A stretch of 25,565 nt of DNA from Trachelipus rathkii (Eukaryota; Arthropoda; Malacostraca; Isopoda; Trachelipodidae): contig JABUQX010022883.1 in assembly GCA_015478945.1 (NCBI GenBank), positions 65,001-90,565 on the forward strand, read 5' to 3'. Below are positions 10,219-19,345 of this stretch, one piece after another. Made by a program: the position numbers and the translations under genes. The notes beneath the pieces were generated by a model that had not been told where the DNA came from, did not search any database, and was given only the letters and a program-made list of their open reading frames with translations. Within the stretch, counting starts at the first letter, position 1. Every line of letters starts with the position of its first letter.

Positions 10219-10491
10219 TTAAAATTTTGGAATCTTCTTTTCGTTAAATAACAGGTAAACATTACAGCTTTCACATTCCTTTTCTTCTAATATTAAATGG
10301 TAGTATTGCAAAAACGCTGACAAATTGCTTTCGTTACTTATTAATTCGTGTATGCACTTAAGAGACATTATTTCAATAAACTTAGAAAACAAACCAATTA
10401 TGTAGACTAGCCTATCCGTGATATCGTAGCCTATCGACTCTGAGTCGCTGAGACACCACCCCGCAGTTATGCGGGAGATGGTGATGGGCAT
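10219..10491 (-). CDS. Unassigned 90-codon ORF
   Basis: An ATG-started reading frame that is not repetitive. Its composition is plausible for protein: an N-terminal MPITISRIT, a DSES acidic patch, a hydrophobic helix-like stretch (LVYIIGLFSKFIEIM) and a C-terminal CESC. I do not recognise the family. It lies between (TA)n arrays, with no splice or promoter evidence. It may be a fragment of a transposon protein, an exon, or chance. Confidence 0.2.
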   Translation of the reverse strand: MPITISRITAGWCLSDSESIGYDITDRLVYIIGLFSKFIEIMSLKCIHELISNESNLSAFLQYYHLILEEKECESCNVYLLFNEKKIPKF

Positions 10492-10494
10492 AAT

Positions 10495-10508
10495 GATATT
10501 ATATATAT

Positions 10509-10572
<64 letters not shown>

Positions 10573-10650
10573 TATATATTAAATATATATATAATTATAT
10601 ATATATATTATATATATATATATACTATATATATAATATATAATATATAT

Positions 10651-10687
<37 letters not shown>

Positions 10688-10712
10688 TATATAATATATA
10701 TATAATATATAT
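10495..10712. repeat. (TA)n array
   Basis: TA dinucleotides with few interruptions. Confidence 0.96.
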
Positions 10713-10856
10713 ATTCAAATAATTTTGCTTCAGTACGTTAATTAAAATTTGTATAAAGAAGTTTAATTGCATACTTTAAAGCAACATTTTAGTACATTTC
10801 TTTTGTTTCTAGTACTTTTCTTTAGTTTTTATGCTGCTTATCTAAGAAATTGCTTA
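10713..10856. other. Short unique AT-rich island
   Basis: No coding or structural signal seen. Confidence 0.5.
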
Positions 10857-11085
10857 ATATTATATATAATCAGTATATTACGATGGTATATTATTATATA
10901 ATATATATATATATATAATATATATATAGTACTATATATATATATATGAGTCTATATATATATATATATATATATATGATATATATTTATTATATATAGT
11001 ATATATCATTGTTATATAGTAATTATATAATATATATATTATAATATATATTATATATATATAATATATATATATATTATATAAC
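10857..11085. repeat. (TA)n array, interrupted
   Basis: TA repeats with GTA, GAT and CAT interruptions. A 100-bp unique island follows (11086-11188) in which I see no gene. Confidence 0.94.
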
Positions 11086-11188
11086 TATGATCGGAGATGT
11101 TTCGGATATACGAACTCGGCATCATATGAAAAAGGGAGATATCACTCTGTTACTAAGGGCAGGGAACCCCTTATGTCAATAATAATAT

Positions 11189-11252
11189 GATATATATAGT
11201 ATATCTATAGTATTATATAATATATATATATAATTATATATAGTATATATTA

Positions 11253-11288
<36 letters not shown>

Positions 11289-11505
11289 ATATATATATAT
11301 TATATATATATATATATATTATATATTATATATATATATATATATACTATTACATATAGTAGTATATATTATATATATATATATAATATATATATATATT
11401 ACTAGTTATATATATATATATATTATATAGTATACTATATATTATTAATTAAAAACTATATTATATATATTATATACTATATATATATATTATATATATA
11501 TATAG
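11189..11505. repeat. (TA)n array
   Basis: TA dinucleotide array of about 315 bp with ATT and AGT interruptions. Confidence 0.95.
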
Positions 11506-11827
11506 GGCGAACAGGAGCTAGAAAACGCCGGCCTTTCAGCTTTCTGCTTGTAGAACTCTGGACCAGCATTGAATCTTAATGTGCCTAAGAACATGAATAT
11601 TCCATGGCTCTGGAGAAGCGAGTTCTAGGCAAATGGAAGACGATGCTAAGTTCCACTGAAGGGTGACCCTACTGAGGTGTATTAAATCAGGTACTAGCGT
11701 CGAAATCCATGCGCGCGAGAAGTTGTTTTCTACAGAGTTCTAGGATCAAGATTTTCTGCAGAAGGAAGAAGATACTGGTCCAACTGACAGGGCAAAGCCC
11801 TACTTGTGAGATGGTAAATAAATAAAT
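11506..11827 (+). mobile_element. Possible short retroposon or 3' end of one, with AAAT tail
   Basis: A compact 300-bp island of balanced base composition, very unlike its (TA)n flanks. It ends in GGTAAATAAATAAATAA (11812-11828), an (AAAT)n tail of the type left by SINEs and some LINE 3' ends. No long ORF is present on either strand, and I could not identify A and B boxes. It may be the 3' UTR of a LINE rather than a SINE. Confidence 0.35.
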
Positions 11828-11945
11828 AATATATATATATTATATAGTTATATATATATATATATTATATATATGTAAATATATATATTATTATATATAT
11901 ATACTATATATTATATATATATATATACTATAGTATATATATATT
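11828..11945. repeat. (TA)n array
   Basis: TA array starting right after the AAAT tail. Confidence 0.94.
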
Positions 11946-12480
11946 CTGTAGGGTGATTGGTTAATAACGATATATTAAGATTATCTGTCATAACTTTACT
12001 CCTTCGAACCTGATGAACAAATCCTTGCTCGCGCTCGTGACCAATCCGAATCAAACCTAACACCTTTTTATTAGATTCCTCAACCTGTATTGTAAACAGT
12101 ATCCAGGCCTCTCTGGTTAGTTGACTCCGCCTGTGTGAATATTGCGTGCCCTCAAATACTTACACTCCTCAACTTATCCTTTTTAGAAGGACCCTTTAAG
12201 TGGAACAACGTTTGACCGAGTTCTTTATCTTATGTGAAAACAGGTTCAGTCAATATTATTTCTTATCAATGAATGAACCTTTACTTGTGTATCGATCTTT
12301 CAATCACGAAAATACGTCTTTTAGACTTAAACAATAGCTAATCTGAATTATTGATAACATGAAAAGTAAAACACGTTTTTGGAAATACTCAATGAAACCA
12401 CTGGGATAAATTTTAGAAATTTATTTTTAATAACAAAAAATAAATAAAATGTACTGGCCTTCAAACTTAGATTTTAATAA
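11946..12480. other. Unique sequence, no gene recognised
   Basis: About 535 bp of mixed sequence. Neither strand shows a protein motif or splice-bounded exon that I can support. Confidence 0.5.
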
Positions 12481-12484
12481 GTCC

Positions 12485-12556
12485 ATGACGATGTATCTCG
12501 AATGTCGTTGGGTATTCGCAAATGCGCATGCACATATAGAATCTTCAGTACTATAT
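12485..12556. repeat. Local duplication, copy A
   Basis: It shares, in order, CCATG, ATGTATC, GATGTC-like, GGTAT, ATGCGCA and ATATAGAA with copy B at 12701-12769. The two copies are clearly diverged. Each is followed by a (TA)n array. Confidence 0.6.
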
Positions 12557-12683
12557 ATCGGTTTATATTATATATAAGTATATTATTATATATATAGTAT
12601 ATATATATATTATATATTGTATATATTATATCAATATATATATTATATTATATATATATGACTATTATATATTAATATATATA
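12557..12683. repeat. (TA)n array
   Basis: TA repeats lying between the two copies of the local duplication. Confidence 0.94.
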
Positions 12684-12700
12684 CTTAGGCTTGCAGGTTT

Positions 12701-12769
12701 ATAATTCCATGTACATGTATCCGGATGTCCGTAGGTATCCGTTTACATGCGCACCATATAGAACCAAAT
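12701..12769. repeat. Local duplication, copy B
   Basis: Diverged copy of 12485-12556 in the same orientation, about 215 bp further on. The unit seems to be this 70-bp segment plus an attached (TA)n tract. Confidence 0.6.
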
Positions 12770-12781
12770 ACTAATAACCAA

Positions 12782-13100
12782 GTATATATTATATATATAT
12801 ATTATATTAATATATATATATATATTTATATATATATATAAAATATATATAGTATATTATGTAATAATATATATAATATTATATATATAGTATATATATA
12901 TATGATATATATATAATAATATATATATATTATAAAATATTATATATATAGTAATATATATAATATAATATAATATATATATATATACGAAAATATTAAA
13001 TATTATGCTCTAAAAAAAATATATCAAATATCAACACAAAATGCCTTTTAACAATAATATTTATATTAAATCTTCGCCCATAAATATATATATATATATA
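12782..13100. repeat. (TA)n arrays with a short unique gap
   Basis: TA arrays at 12782-12987 and 13084-13100. An AT-rich unique stretch lies between them. Confidence 0.92.
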
Positions 13101-14215
13101 CGTATATTACATATGATAGAGATTGGATCATTTCATTTATATATTTGTTGATTTGTCGTTCTTCTGTGCTCCATGAAGGTATCCATCGCCACATTATTCA
13201 TAAATATTTACTTGTACGTTTGATACTAATTATTGTGGTAATTCCTGTTACTCGTGTTGTTCAAATGTATGCAAATGCAGCTGTCAAGTTCCCAGTGATA
13301 TATTTGAGCACAGATTGCCAACTAGTAATATAACAAATCTTAATTTCAAATAAAAAAATGCTGGAACTTTTGGCAATTTACGTGTAGTAAAACATAAATT
13401 TAATCGTTAAACACTTTAAAATTTTTATCCCAGAATCTGTATTTTATTAAAATAAATACACTTCAATGATAAATACCCTTACCTGCTAGTGATATATAGT
13501 AACACCGCAGACAAAATGCATTTGCAATTGCATTCACAGACGATGCTTTTTAATAATAGCAATGCGAATTACAATAAACACCAATTATATTAAACACACA
13601 GTAAAAGCACCATTAAGGTTAACAAAATAAGCCACGATATTTCCACACTGAAAATTACAACACCATATTACATTTAGAACATTACTACATATTACTTTAC
13701 AAAATATAAAATAAGACACTCCGATTTACAAGACTATGCACATTAAAATAATAAATAGTTGATCAGAACAAGGGCGACAAGCGCATACCAACTGTAAGCA
13801 CTTTGATTAACAACGAATGAAGCAAAAAGATATGAAAATTCATATTTTAACTGATTTATACAAATCTCGTCATTCAGTTTACGCTTAACATCGCAATCAC
13901 AATTCCTAAAATAATTAATAAAATGATGTATCCACTTATTTAGGTTATTTTAGAAAAACCAAATGTATATTAAACATTTAGCAAGACCGAAAATTGGTAT
14001 CTCTGTACAATTGAACTTCGTTCACAAGAAATCACAAATTTTCTCTAAAATCGAAACATAAAAGCCAAATGCATTTATACATTGTGAGCTTCACATTATG
14101 TTATAAAATCATTAAATATTATTCATAACAAATTTATCTATAATCTAAAACAAATTACATAAACTAATAATGCCGTAGTTCCTTATAACAGTTTTTACTA
14201 TAAATAATAATAATA
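13101..14215. other. AT-rich unique sequence, no supported gene
   Basis: The ORF at 13145-13333 (62 codons) has no recognisable motif. On the minus strand a CAG|GTAAGG donor-like string lies at 13483, next to a short open stretch, but no homology supports an exon. This may be the 3' part of the GH9 gene region, or an intron. I searched it by eye for the expected downstream GH9 motif (DVAGETAAA) and did not find it. Confidence 0.5.
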
Positions 14216-14250
14216 ATATAATAATAATATAATGAATAATAATAATAATC
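14216..14250. repeat. (ATA)n microsatellite
   Basis: Short ATA/AAT trinucleotide tract. Confidence 0.85.
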
Positions 14251-14521
14251 AATTATGTATTAATTTTATATCAAGTTTTGTGAATGACAACGCATTCAAA
14301 ACTTAGCTTCTCAAAGTAAGTCTCCGAAAAACAGTTTCTATGCTTTCTTTACTCATGAATTACAACATATTTAGCAAAATTTTCGACGAGCCGCTACAAT
14401 CATACACCGCGTATATATAGAAAAATGAAAGAGATATTGCAATTGGCAAAATGTTGGCATTACTTTAACAATACATAAATGAAGCATGTTTATATATTAA
14501 CGTGTTAAATTGCATTACAAT

Positions 14522-14528
14522 ATATATA

Positions 14529-14596
<68 letters not shown>

Positions 14597-14682
14597 TATA
14601 ATAAATAATAATAATAATAATAATAATGAATAAAATAATAATAATAATATAATAATAATAAATAATAATAATAAAAATAAAT
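14522..14682. repeat. (TAA)n microsatellite, about 160 bp
   Basis: Trinucleotide TAA array with a few ATATAA interruptions. The minus-strand ORF of poly-tyrosine here is its translation. Confidence 0.95.
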
Positions 14683-14756
14683 GCACTAACCGCATTAAAT
14701 TTTACATAAAATAAAATTAAGCCGAAAAGCTAAATTCCCCGTAATTTCACCTGGGT

Positions 14757-14757
<1 letters not shown>

Positions 14758-14828
<71 letters not shown>

Positions 14829-15059
14829 TAATGTTTATATAATATATATATATATATTATATATAGTATATATTATATATTATATATATAATATATATTA
14901 AAATATATATAATATATTAGTATTTATATATAGTATATATTACGTATAATATATATATATATATTATATACTATATATATATAAATATATATATATATAT
15001 TATATATATATATTATATATATATATATTATAGTGATATATATATATATATTATATATA
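14758..15059. repeat. (TA)n array in the GH9 intron
   Basis: TA array that starts within a few bases of the splice donor of the GH9 exon 15065-15158 (minus strand), so it occupies the 5' end of the next intron. Confidence 0.95.
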
Positions 15060-15064
15060 GTTAC

Positions 15065-15158
15065 CAGGATTGTTTTCATCAATCTTTGCAGAGGGTCTCG
15101 CCATGGTCATTTCTTCTGGTCTACCCCAATTGGCATGATCTATATTTCCATCGCCAAC
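15065..15158 (-). CDS. GH9 endoglucanase, internal exon with VGDG...WGRPE motif
   Basis: The minus-strand exon of 94 bp starts in phase 0 and reads VGDGNIDHANWGRPEEMTM, then ARPSAKIDENNP plus one base. This is the conserved VG(D/N)G..DH..W.RPEDMT.. R..(Y/W)KI....PG segment of animal GH9 cellulases, which hydrolyse internal beta-1,4-glucosidic bonds and are secreted digestive enzymes in crayfish and termites. The acceptor is TTTTTTTTCGCTCAG before GTTGG. The donor is G|GTAACT at 15064-15060, leaving the glycine codon split in phase 1, just where the family has PG(S/T)D. The frame joins exactly to the exon at 15484-15551, which ends in phase 0 with ELYGQ. The downstream exon (expected DVAGETAAA) was not found and probably lies beyond the microsatellites or outside the window. 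No stop or frameshift is present here. Confidence 0.87.
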
Positions 15159-15483
15159 CTGAGCGAAAAAAAACATATCTTTAGTAATGACGTTTTAAGA
15201 TTTTATTATTAGGTAAGAATAAAAATGACTGAAGTTGTTATATAATTTATAAGAGTTTTTAATAGAAAATTTTTCATTGATTTCAATATTAATAACACAA
15301 AATATTTATATTAATGGAAAAAGTAGAAATTTTCCCATTTGAAACAACCTTCAATAATCAAAGGAAAAGAGACTAAGGTTCCTCCTTTCCAAATACGAAG
15401 TGTAGATTCTCAGAAGTGTAAACTATAGTATATTTTCATTGCTTTAGATAATAATGAAAATTAAGAAACTCTTTATCGAGTAC
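15159..15483 (-). other. Intron of the GH9 gene (325 bp)
   Basis: Bounded by a GTACTC donor (15483-15478) and a CAG acceptor (15161-15159) on the minus strand. Compatible phases on both sides and continuity of the protein family (ELYGQ then VGDG) support it. AT-rich, with no embedded element. Confidence 0.8.
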
Positions 15484-15551
15484 CTGCCCATAGAGTTCTG
15501 AGGTTGATGTATGAGCTTTGAGGAAGTATTCAGCACCCCAACGTATTGCAG
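15484..15551 (-). CDS. GH9 endoglucanase, internal exon with RWG..YFLKAH motif
   Basis: The 68-bp minus-strand exon reads (X)AIRWGAEYFLKAHTSTSEL then YGQ, ending in phase 0 at a GTACTC donor. This matches the conserved (L/I)(K/R)W..DYF.KAH......YGQVGDG stretch of GH9 catalytic domains, which lies in the (alpha/alpha)6 barrel ahead of the VGDG loop. I place the acceptor at the AG of 15553-15552, which gives two bases completing a split codon. Reading further upstream in the same frame gives L-N-M-L-S-stop-A-A-I-R-W-G, which also resembles the family ((D/N)ML.AIRWG). The exon may therefore originally have been longer and now carry a TGA. That would make the gene a pseudogene or reflect a sequence error. 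Neighbours: next exon at 15065-15158; upstream intron filled with repeats. Confidence 0.85.
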
Positions 15552-15592
15552 CTCATGAGAGCATATTAAGATGGTGTTTTTCATGTAAAAAG

Positions 15593-15765
15593 AATATTAT
15601 ATCTATATAGTATATAATTATAATATATATATATTACTATTATAATATATTATGATATATATATATGATATTATATATATATATATTATTATATACTATA
15701 TAAGTATATTATATATAATATATATATATATAATAGTATATATTATATATTATAAGTATATTGTA
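15593..15765. repeat. (TA)n array
   Basis: Interrupted TA array between the GH9 exon and the 3' side of the Jockey-like LINE. Confidence 0.93.
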
Positions 15766-15834
15766 ATCACTAGTGTACATAGGACAAAGGTATATAAATC
15801 TCAATAGAGTTTTAGTAATGAAGAAAACTATCTC

Positions 15835-17700
15835 ACCATCTCAATATAAGGCGAAATAGAAAGGTTGGAAATGTCCATTTCTTGTAGGTTGGTGGGATGT
15901 TAGTTTTGGTATTTTGTGGATCAAGTTGTGTTTTTGATAACTTGTATCGAATGCTTTGTTCATGTCGATGGCTTGCTTATTGTTTATGTGTGGTTTTTGG
16001 AGTTTTAGGGCGCGTTGATTAATGGGTTGTATTCATGTTTGGTGATGCGTTGTAGTTGAGATGTGTTTTGTTTTGAAGCGCGTGTTCGAATTTGTGTTTT
16101 GGATGATGTGTGGGACTTATTTTGCTTAGTATGTTTTTTTCTAGTAATTTGCATAGAGTTGTGTATAGAGAGATAGCACAAAATGGATGAGGTCAGAGGA
16201 GTCTTTTCATGGTTTTTACATTTGGGATAATGATAGCTTCTTTCATATAAGGGAATGAAGTTTAGGGCTATGAGCTGTTTATATAATTCTGTACTAATTG
16301 TGTTTAAAGCTGTGTTCGCTAGGTGTTTGGAGGTGTTGTTTGAGTATTGGTCTTGGGGGCAGTTTGCCGGTGAGTTCTTTTAAGTGTCTTTGTAGTTTCT
16401 AGGTTAGTTGTTTTGTATTTCTATGTTTTGGTGCGAGTTTTATTTTCTTGAGGGCTTTTGATGATTTCCTGCTTTGAGGTGTGTGGTTTTTTGACTTGCT
16501 TTGCGAACGTGAGTGCGAGAATGTGTTTCGCACTCTCTGTTTGGTTTGTTTTGATGGACTTTTGTGTGTTGGTGGTTTTTTGAATGGAATCTAATGAGTG
16601 TGTGTTTGTTGGTTTGTTGAGTTTTTTTTCAGTGTATTTATTGTTTCCACATTCTGGTGTTGTTCGTGTGTTGAGATGTTCTTGTGAGGAAGGTTTGGAA
16701 GTTGTTTGAAGAATGTATGTTTGTTAAGTTTATGATTTGGGTATTTAGAGCGTTAATCTGTGTTGTCGTTTGGATTGATGTGGGTGTTTTTGTTCTGAGC
16801 GAGTTGCATTGTTTGATTGGTTGTTCTATTTCAGGTGTTAGGGTAGGGTTGTATTTTTTTAAGTATCCTCTGGGGGTGGCTTTGTTGGCTGCTTTTTGAA
16901 TTAGAGAAGTGAAATTTTGTATGGATTTGTTGAGTGTTGATTTGTTAGTAGTATTTAGGGGATGTATGTTGTTTTCTATATGGTTCGAGAATAGTGTTCA
17001 ATCTACTTTTTTGTAGTTTGTGTGTGTCTTTCTGAGTGGGTAGTTTGGTTTGTTGATATGTTGGTATTTTATTATGATGGGTAGGTGGTAGGAGTTTAGG
17101 TCGGTTTGTGTTGACCAGTGGAGTTTTGAGTGTAAATTTGGTGAACATAGTGCTATGTCTGGTAGAGTGCACGTTTGATTAGTTTGAGGTGGGTTTCTGG
17201 TGTAGCTCTTTGAGTTGTTTAAGATGTTGAGGTTTTAAAGGTTGGCTATGATGTGGGTTCCTCTTTGTTTTCTTTTTGGGGCGTTATACCATGTAGGGTG
17301 GTGTAAGTTGAGAGGTTTAGTTTGCCATTTCTGGGCATTGTGTTGAGGTGTGGTTGGGAATGTAGAAGTTTATTAGATTGTGTGTTTTTTTGTTTATCAT
17401 TAATGTGAAGTACTGTGTTTTTGTGGTCTTGTCGTTTAATGTCGTTGAAGTTTGAAAGGTGGTATTTGTGCATGGTAGTTAGTTGTGTATAAAGGTTAGT
17501 AGAGTGTGGTTTGGGGTTTTTTGCTTGTGAAGATGGCATCATAGCCATAAAATTCCTCACTATCTTGTTGCATATTGGGCATATGTTGATTCCAGGTCAG
17601 GGGTTTGTTTCTCTGTCACCGGATTTTATTAGTTAGACTGAGGCATAAGTCGGGAAAGTATGCCTCATGATGAGTAGAAGTAGAAATAAAATTGTTGATC
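15835..17700 (-). pseudogene. Decayed Jockey-like LINE (endonuclease end and N-terminal RT) inside the GH9 intron
   Basis: The minus strand is A/C-rich and codes in shifting frames for a Jockey-type ORF2. Segments include NGKLNLSTYTT near 17290-17330 and a LPDIALCSPNLHSKLHW-like block near 17110-17165. HLPIIIKY near 17065-17090 corresponds to the SDHLPI end of an APE-type endonuclease, with the motif damaged. The RT starts with FPYMKEAIIIPN near 16215-16255 and LYTTLCKLLEKNILSKI near 16130-16180. AIDMNKAFDT near 15940-15975 matches RT motif A (D-x-x-KAFDT). The RT after motif A, including the YADD box, is missing; the element ends near a (TA)n array. At the 5' side, a CPICNK string near 17570 could be a decayed zinc-finger end of ORF1. 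The ORFs at 16945-17172 and 17246-17560 are parts of it. The T-rich plus-strand appearance comes from its A-rich sense strand. Confidence 0.8.
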
Positions 17701-17877
17701 GGTGGAGAGTCCTTCGAATGATTTCAGATTTGTCCGGAAACAGCAGCGGCGCACATGCGTCGCAGTAGGACCACGGTCTCCCGTGGGTAGGGGGGGGCGA
17801 GAAAACTCTGAAATTCTTCGTTCAGGTATGCCGAAAGACTTTCGGTTCGGCCACTTTCCGCCCTTTTCTCTGTGAAC
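17701..17877. other. GC-rich segment at the 5' side of the Jockey-like LINE
   Basis: Contains short inverted pairs such as GCCGAAAGAC-TTTCGG near 17831-17847 and CGGTCTCCCGTG near 17774, and a G-run at 17792-17798. It may be the 5' UTR or internal promoter of the LINE. That is inferred from position only. Confidence 0.35.
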
Positions 17878-17880
17878 CTA

Positions 17881-17924
<44 letters not shown>

Positions 17925-18021
17925 CTATATATATATTTCTATTAGTATATTATATATATATATAATATATATTATATATATATCTATACTATATATATAT
18001 TAATATATTCAAAAAATATAC

Positions 18022-18055
<34 letters not shown>

Positions 18056-18099
18056 ATATTATTAGTATTATATATAATTATATATCTATTTATCTATAT

Positions 18100-18142
<43 letters not shown>
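17878..18142. repeat. (TA)n array
   Basis: TA array. A 127-bp unique island (18143-18269) with no recognised feature follows. Confidence 0.95.
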
Positions 18143-18143
<1 letters not shown>

Positions 18144-18269
18144 GTGACTAAATATTCTTCCTAGGAATAGAAATTTATTAAAACATTAAACTAAGACCCA
18201 CCCATTGAGTTGCTTTTCCATCCTATTGAGGCCGCTTAATTAAAGAAATAAACTTTTCGAAGAATTAGG

Positions 18270-18447
18270 ACAATGATATATAGTATATTATTATATCATA
18301 TATAATATATATAATATACTATATATTTATATAGTATATATTATATATATATATTATATTTATATTATACAATATATAGTATTATATATTTATATATATA
18401 TATGTTATATAATATATAATATATCTAATATATTATATTATATATAT

Positions 18448-18491
<44 letters not shown>

Positions 18492-18521
18492 ATATATATA
18501 TAATATATATATATAGTATAT

Positions 18522-18581
<60 letters not shown>

Positions 18582-18963
18582 TATATATATATATATTTAT
18601 CTATATATCATATATATATAATATAAAAATATATATCTATTATATATATTAATATAAATATTATATATATATTATATATATATAGTATATATGATATATA
18701 TATATATAATATATATAAATATAGTATGATAATAATATATATATTAGTATTAGTATATATATATAGTTATATATATATATATAGTATATATATATATATA
18801 TATATAGTATATATATATATTATATTTATTATATATATATATATAAATATATGATATATATTATATATATATATTATATATTATAATATATATTATATAT
18901 ATATATACATGTATTATATATATATATATATATAATATAGTATATTATATATATTATATATTA
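18270..18963. repeat. (TA)n array, about 690 bp, longest in the window
   Basis: Almost pure TA with short interruptions. It ends about 18 bp from the presumed donor of the GH9 exon at 18982-19081. Confidence 0.96.
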
Positions 18964-18981
18964 GGAACTTGAATGATTTAC

Positions 18982-19081
18982 GCTCTGGAGTATCACGTCT
19001 GGATATGACAAGAGTGAAAAACAAAGTAAAGAGTTCAACGCTGATGCCATTGGAAATCCAAAGTTTAACAATACTCACCAG
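18982..19081 (-). pseudogene. GH9 endoglucanase, exon with AGD.VKFGFPMAS region, frameshifted
   Basis: An uninterrupted minus-strand stretch reads NFGFPMASALNSLLCFSLL then SYPD. This matches the (D)AGD.VKF(G/N)FPMA block of GH9 near the N-terminus of the catalytic domain, where the two aspartates of DAGD position the nucleophilic water. Immediately before it, at 19081-19064, the bases spell G-D-(I)-V-K only if two single extra bases are skipped (near 19074 and 19064). After SYPD, a further one-base irregularity near 18995 precedes a GYSRA-like end at a GTAAAT donor (18981). The acceptor would be TTGATAG at 19083-19082. Either the gene is broken or the assembly has indels. Order and strand agree with the two downstream exons. 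The piece expected next (GQLD..ML) was not located with confidence. Confidence 0.6.
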
Positions 19082-19139
19082 CTATCAATTAATATAAAAA
19101 ATAACTAAATATTTTCATAGCGATTTAATAAAAAGACAG

Positions 19140-19168
19140 CTATATATAAATATATATATATATTATAT

Positions 19169-19205
<37 letters not shown>

Positions 19206-19262
19206 AGTTATATTAATTAGTATATATATATGATATATTATATTATATATAGTATTATACTA
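19140..19262. repeat. (TA)n array
   Basis: TA array between the frameshifted GH9 exon and the possible N-terminal fragment. Confidence 0.93.
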
Positions 19263-19269
19263 TAAGCCT

Positions 19270-19345
19270 AGTGATGGTACTTGGTTTGACACTACCAGCC
19301 TTTGTCCGCTTCGAAAGGAATAGAGAATGACTTTTGCTTTTAAAC
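19270..19345 (-). pseudogene. Possible N-terminal GH9 exon fragment (LLFFEAQRSG-like)
   Basis: The minus-strand frames give AKVILYSF, then FEA in a second frame, then GQRLVVSNQVPS back in the first. Together these resemble the GH9 start (Y...L..S..F(Y/F)EAQRSG.L...N.(V/I)(P/S)WR), but only if two or three single-base shifts are allowed. The position upstream of the DAGD exon and the shared strand favour this reading. On its own the match is weak and could be chance. Confidence 0.3.

Noticed and set aside
13475..13575. Minus-strand exon ending CAG|GTAAGG
   Set aside because: A good donor string but no homology to GH9 or any family I know, and the acceptor side is unclear.
14465..14695. ORF with poly-tyrosine
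   Set aside because: A translation of the (TAA)n microsatellite.
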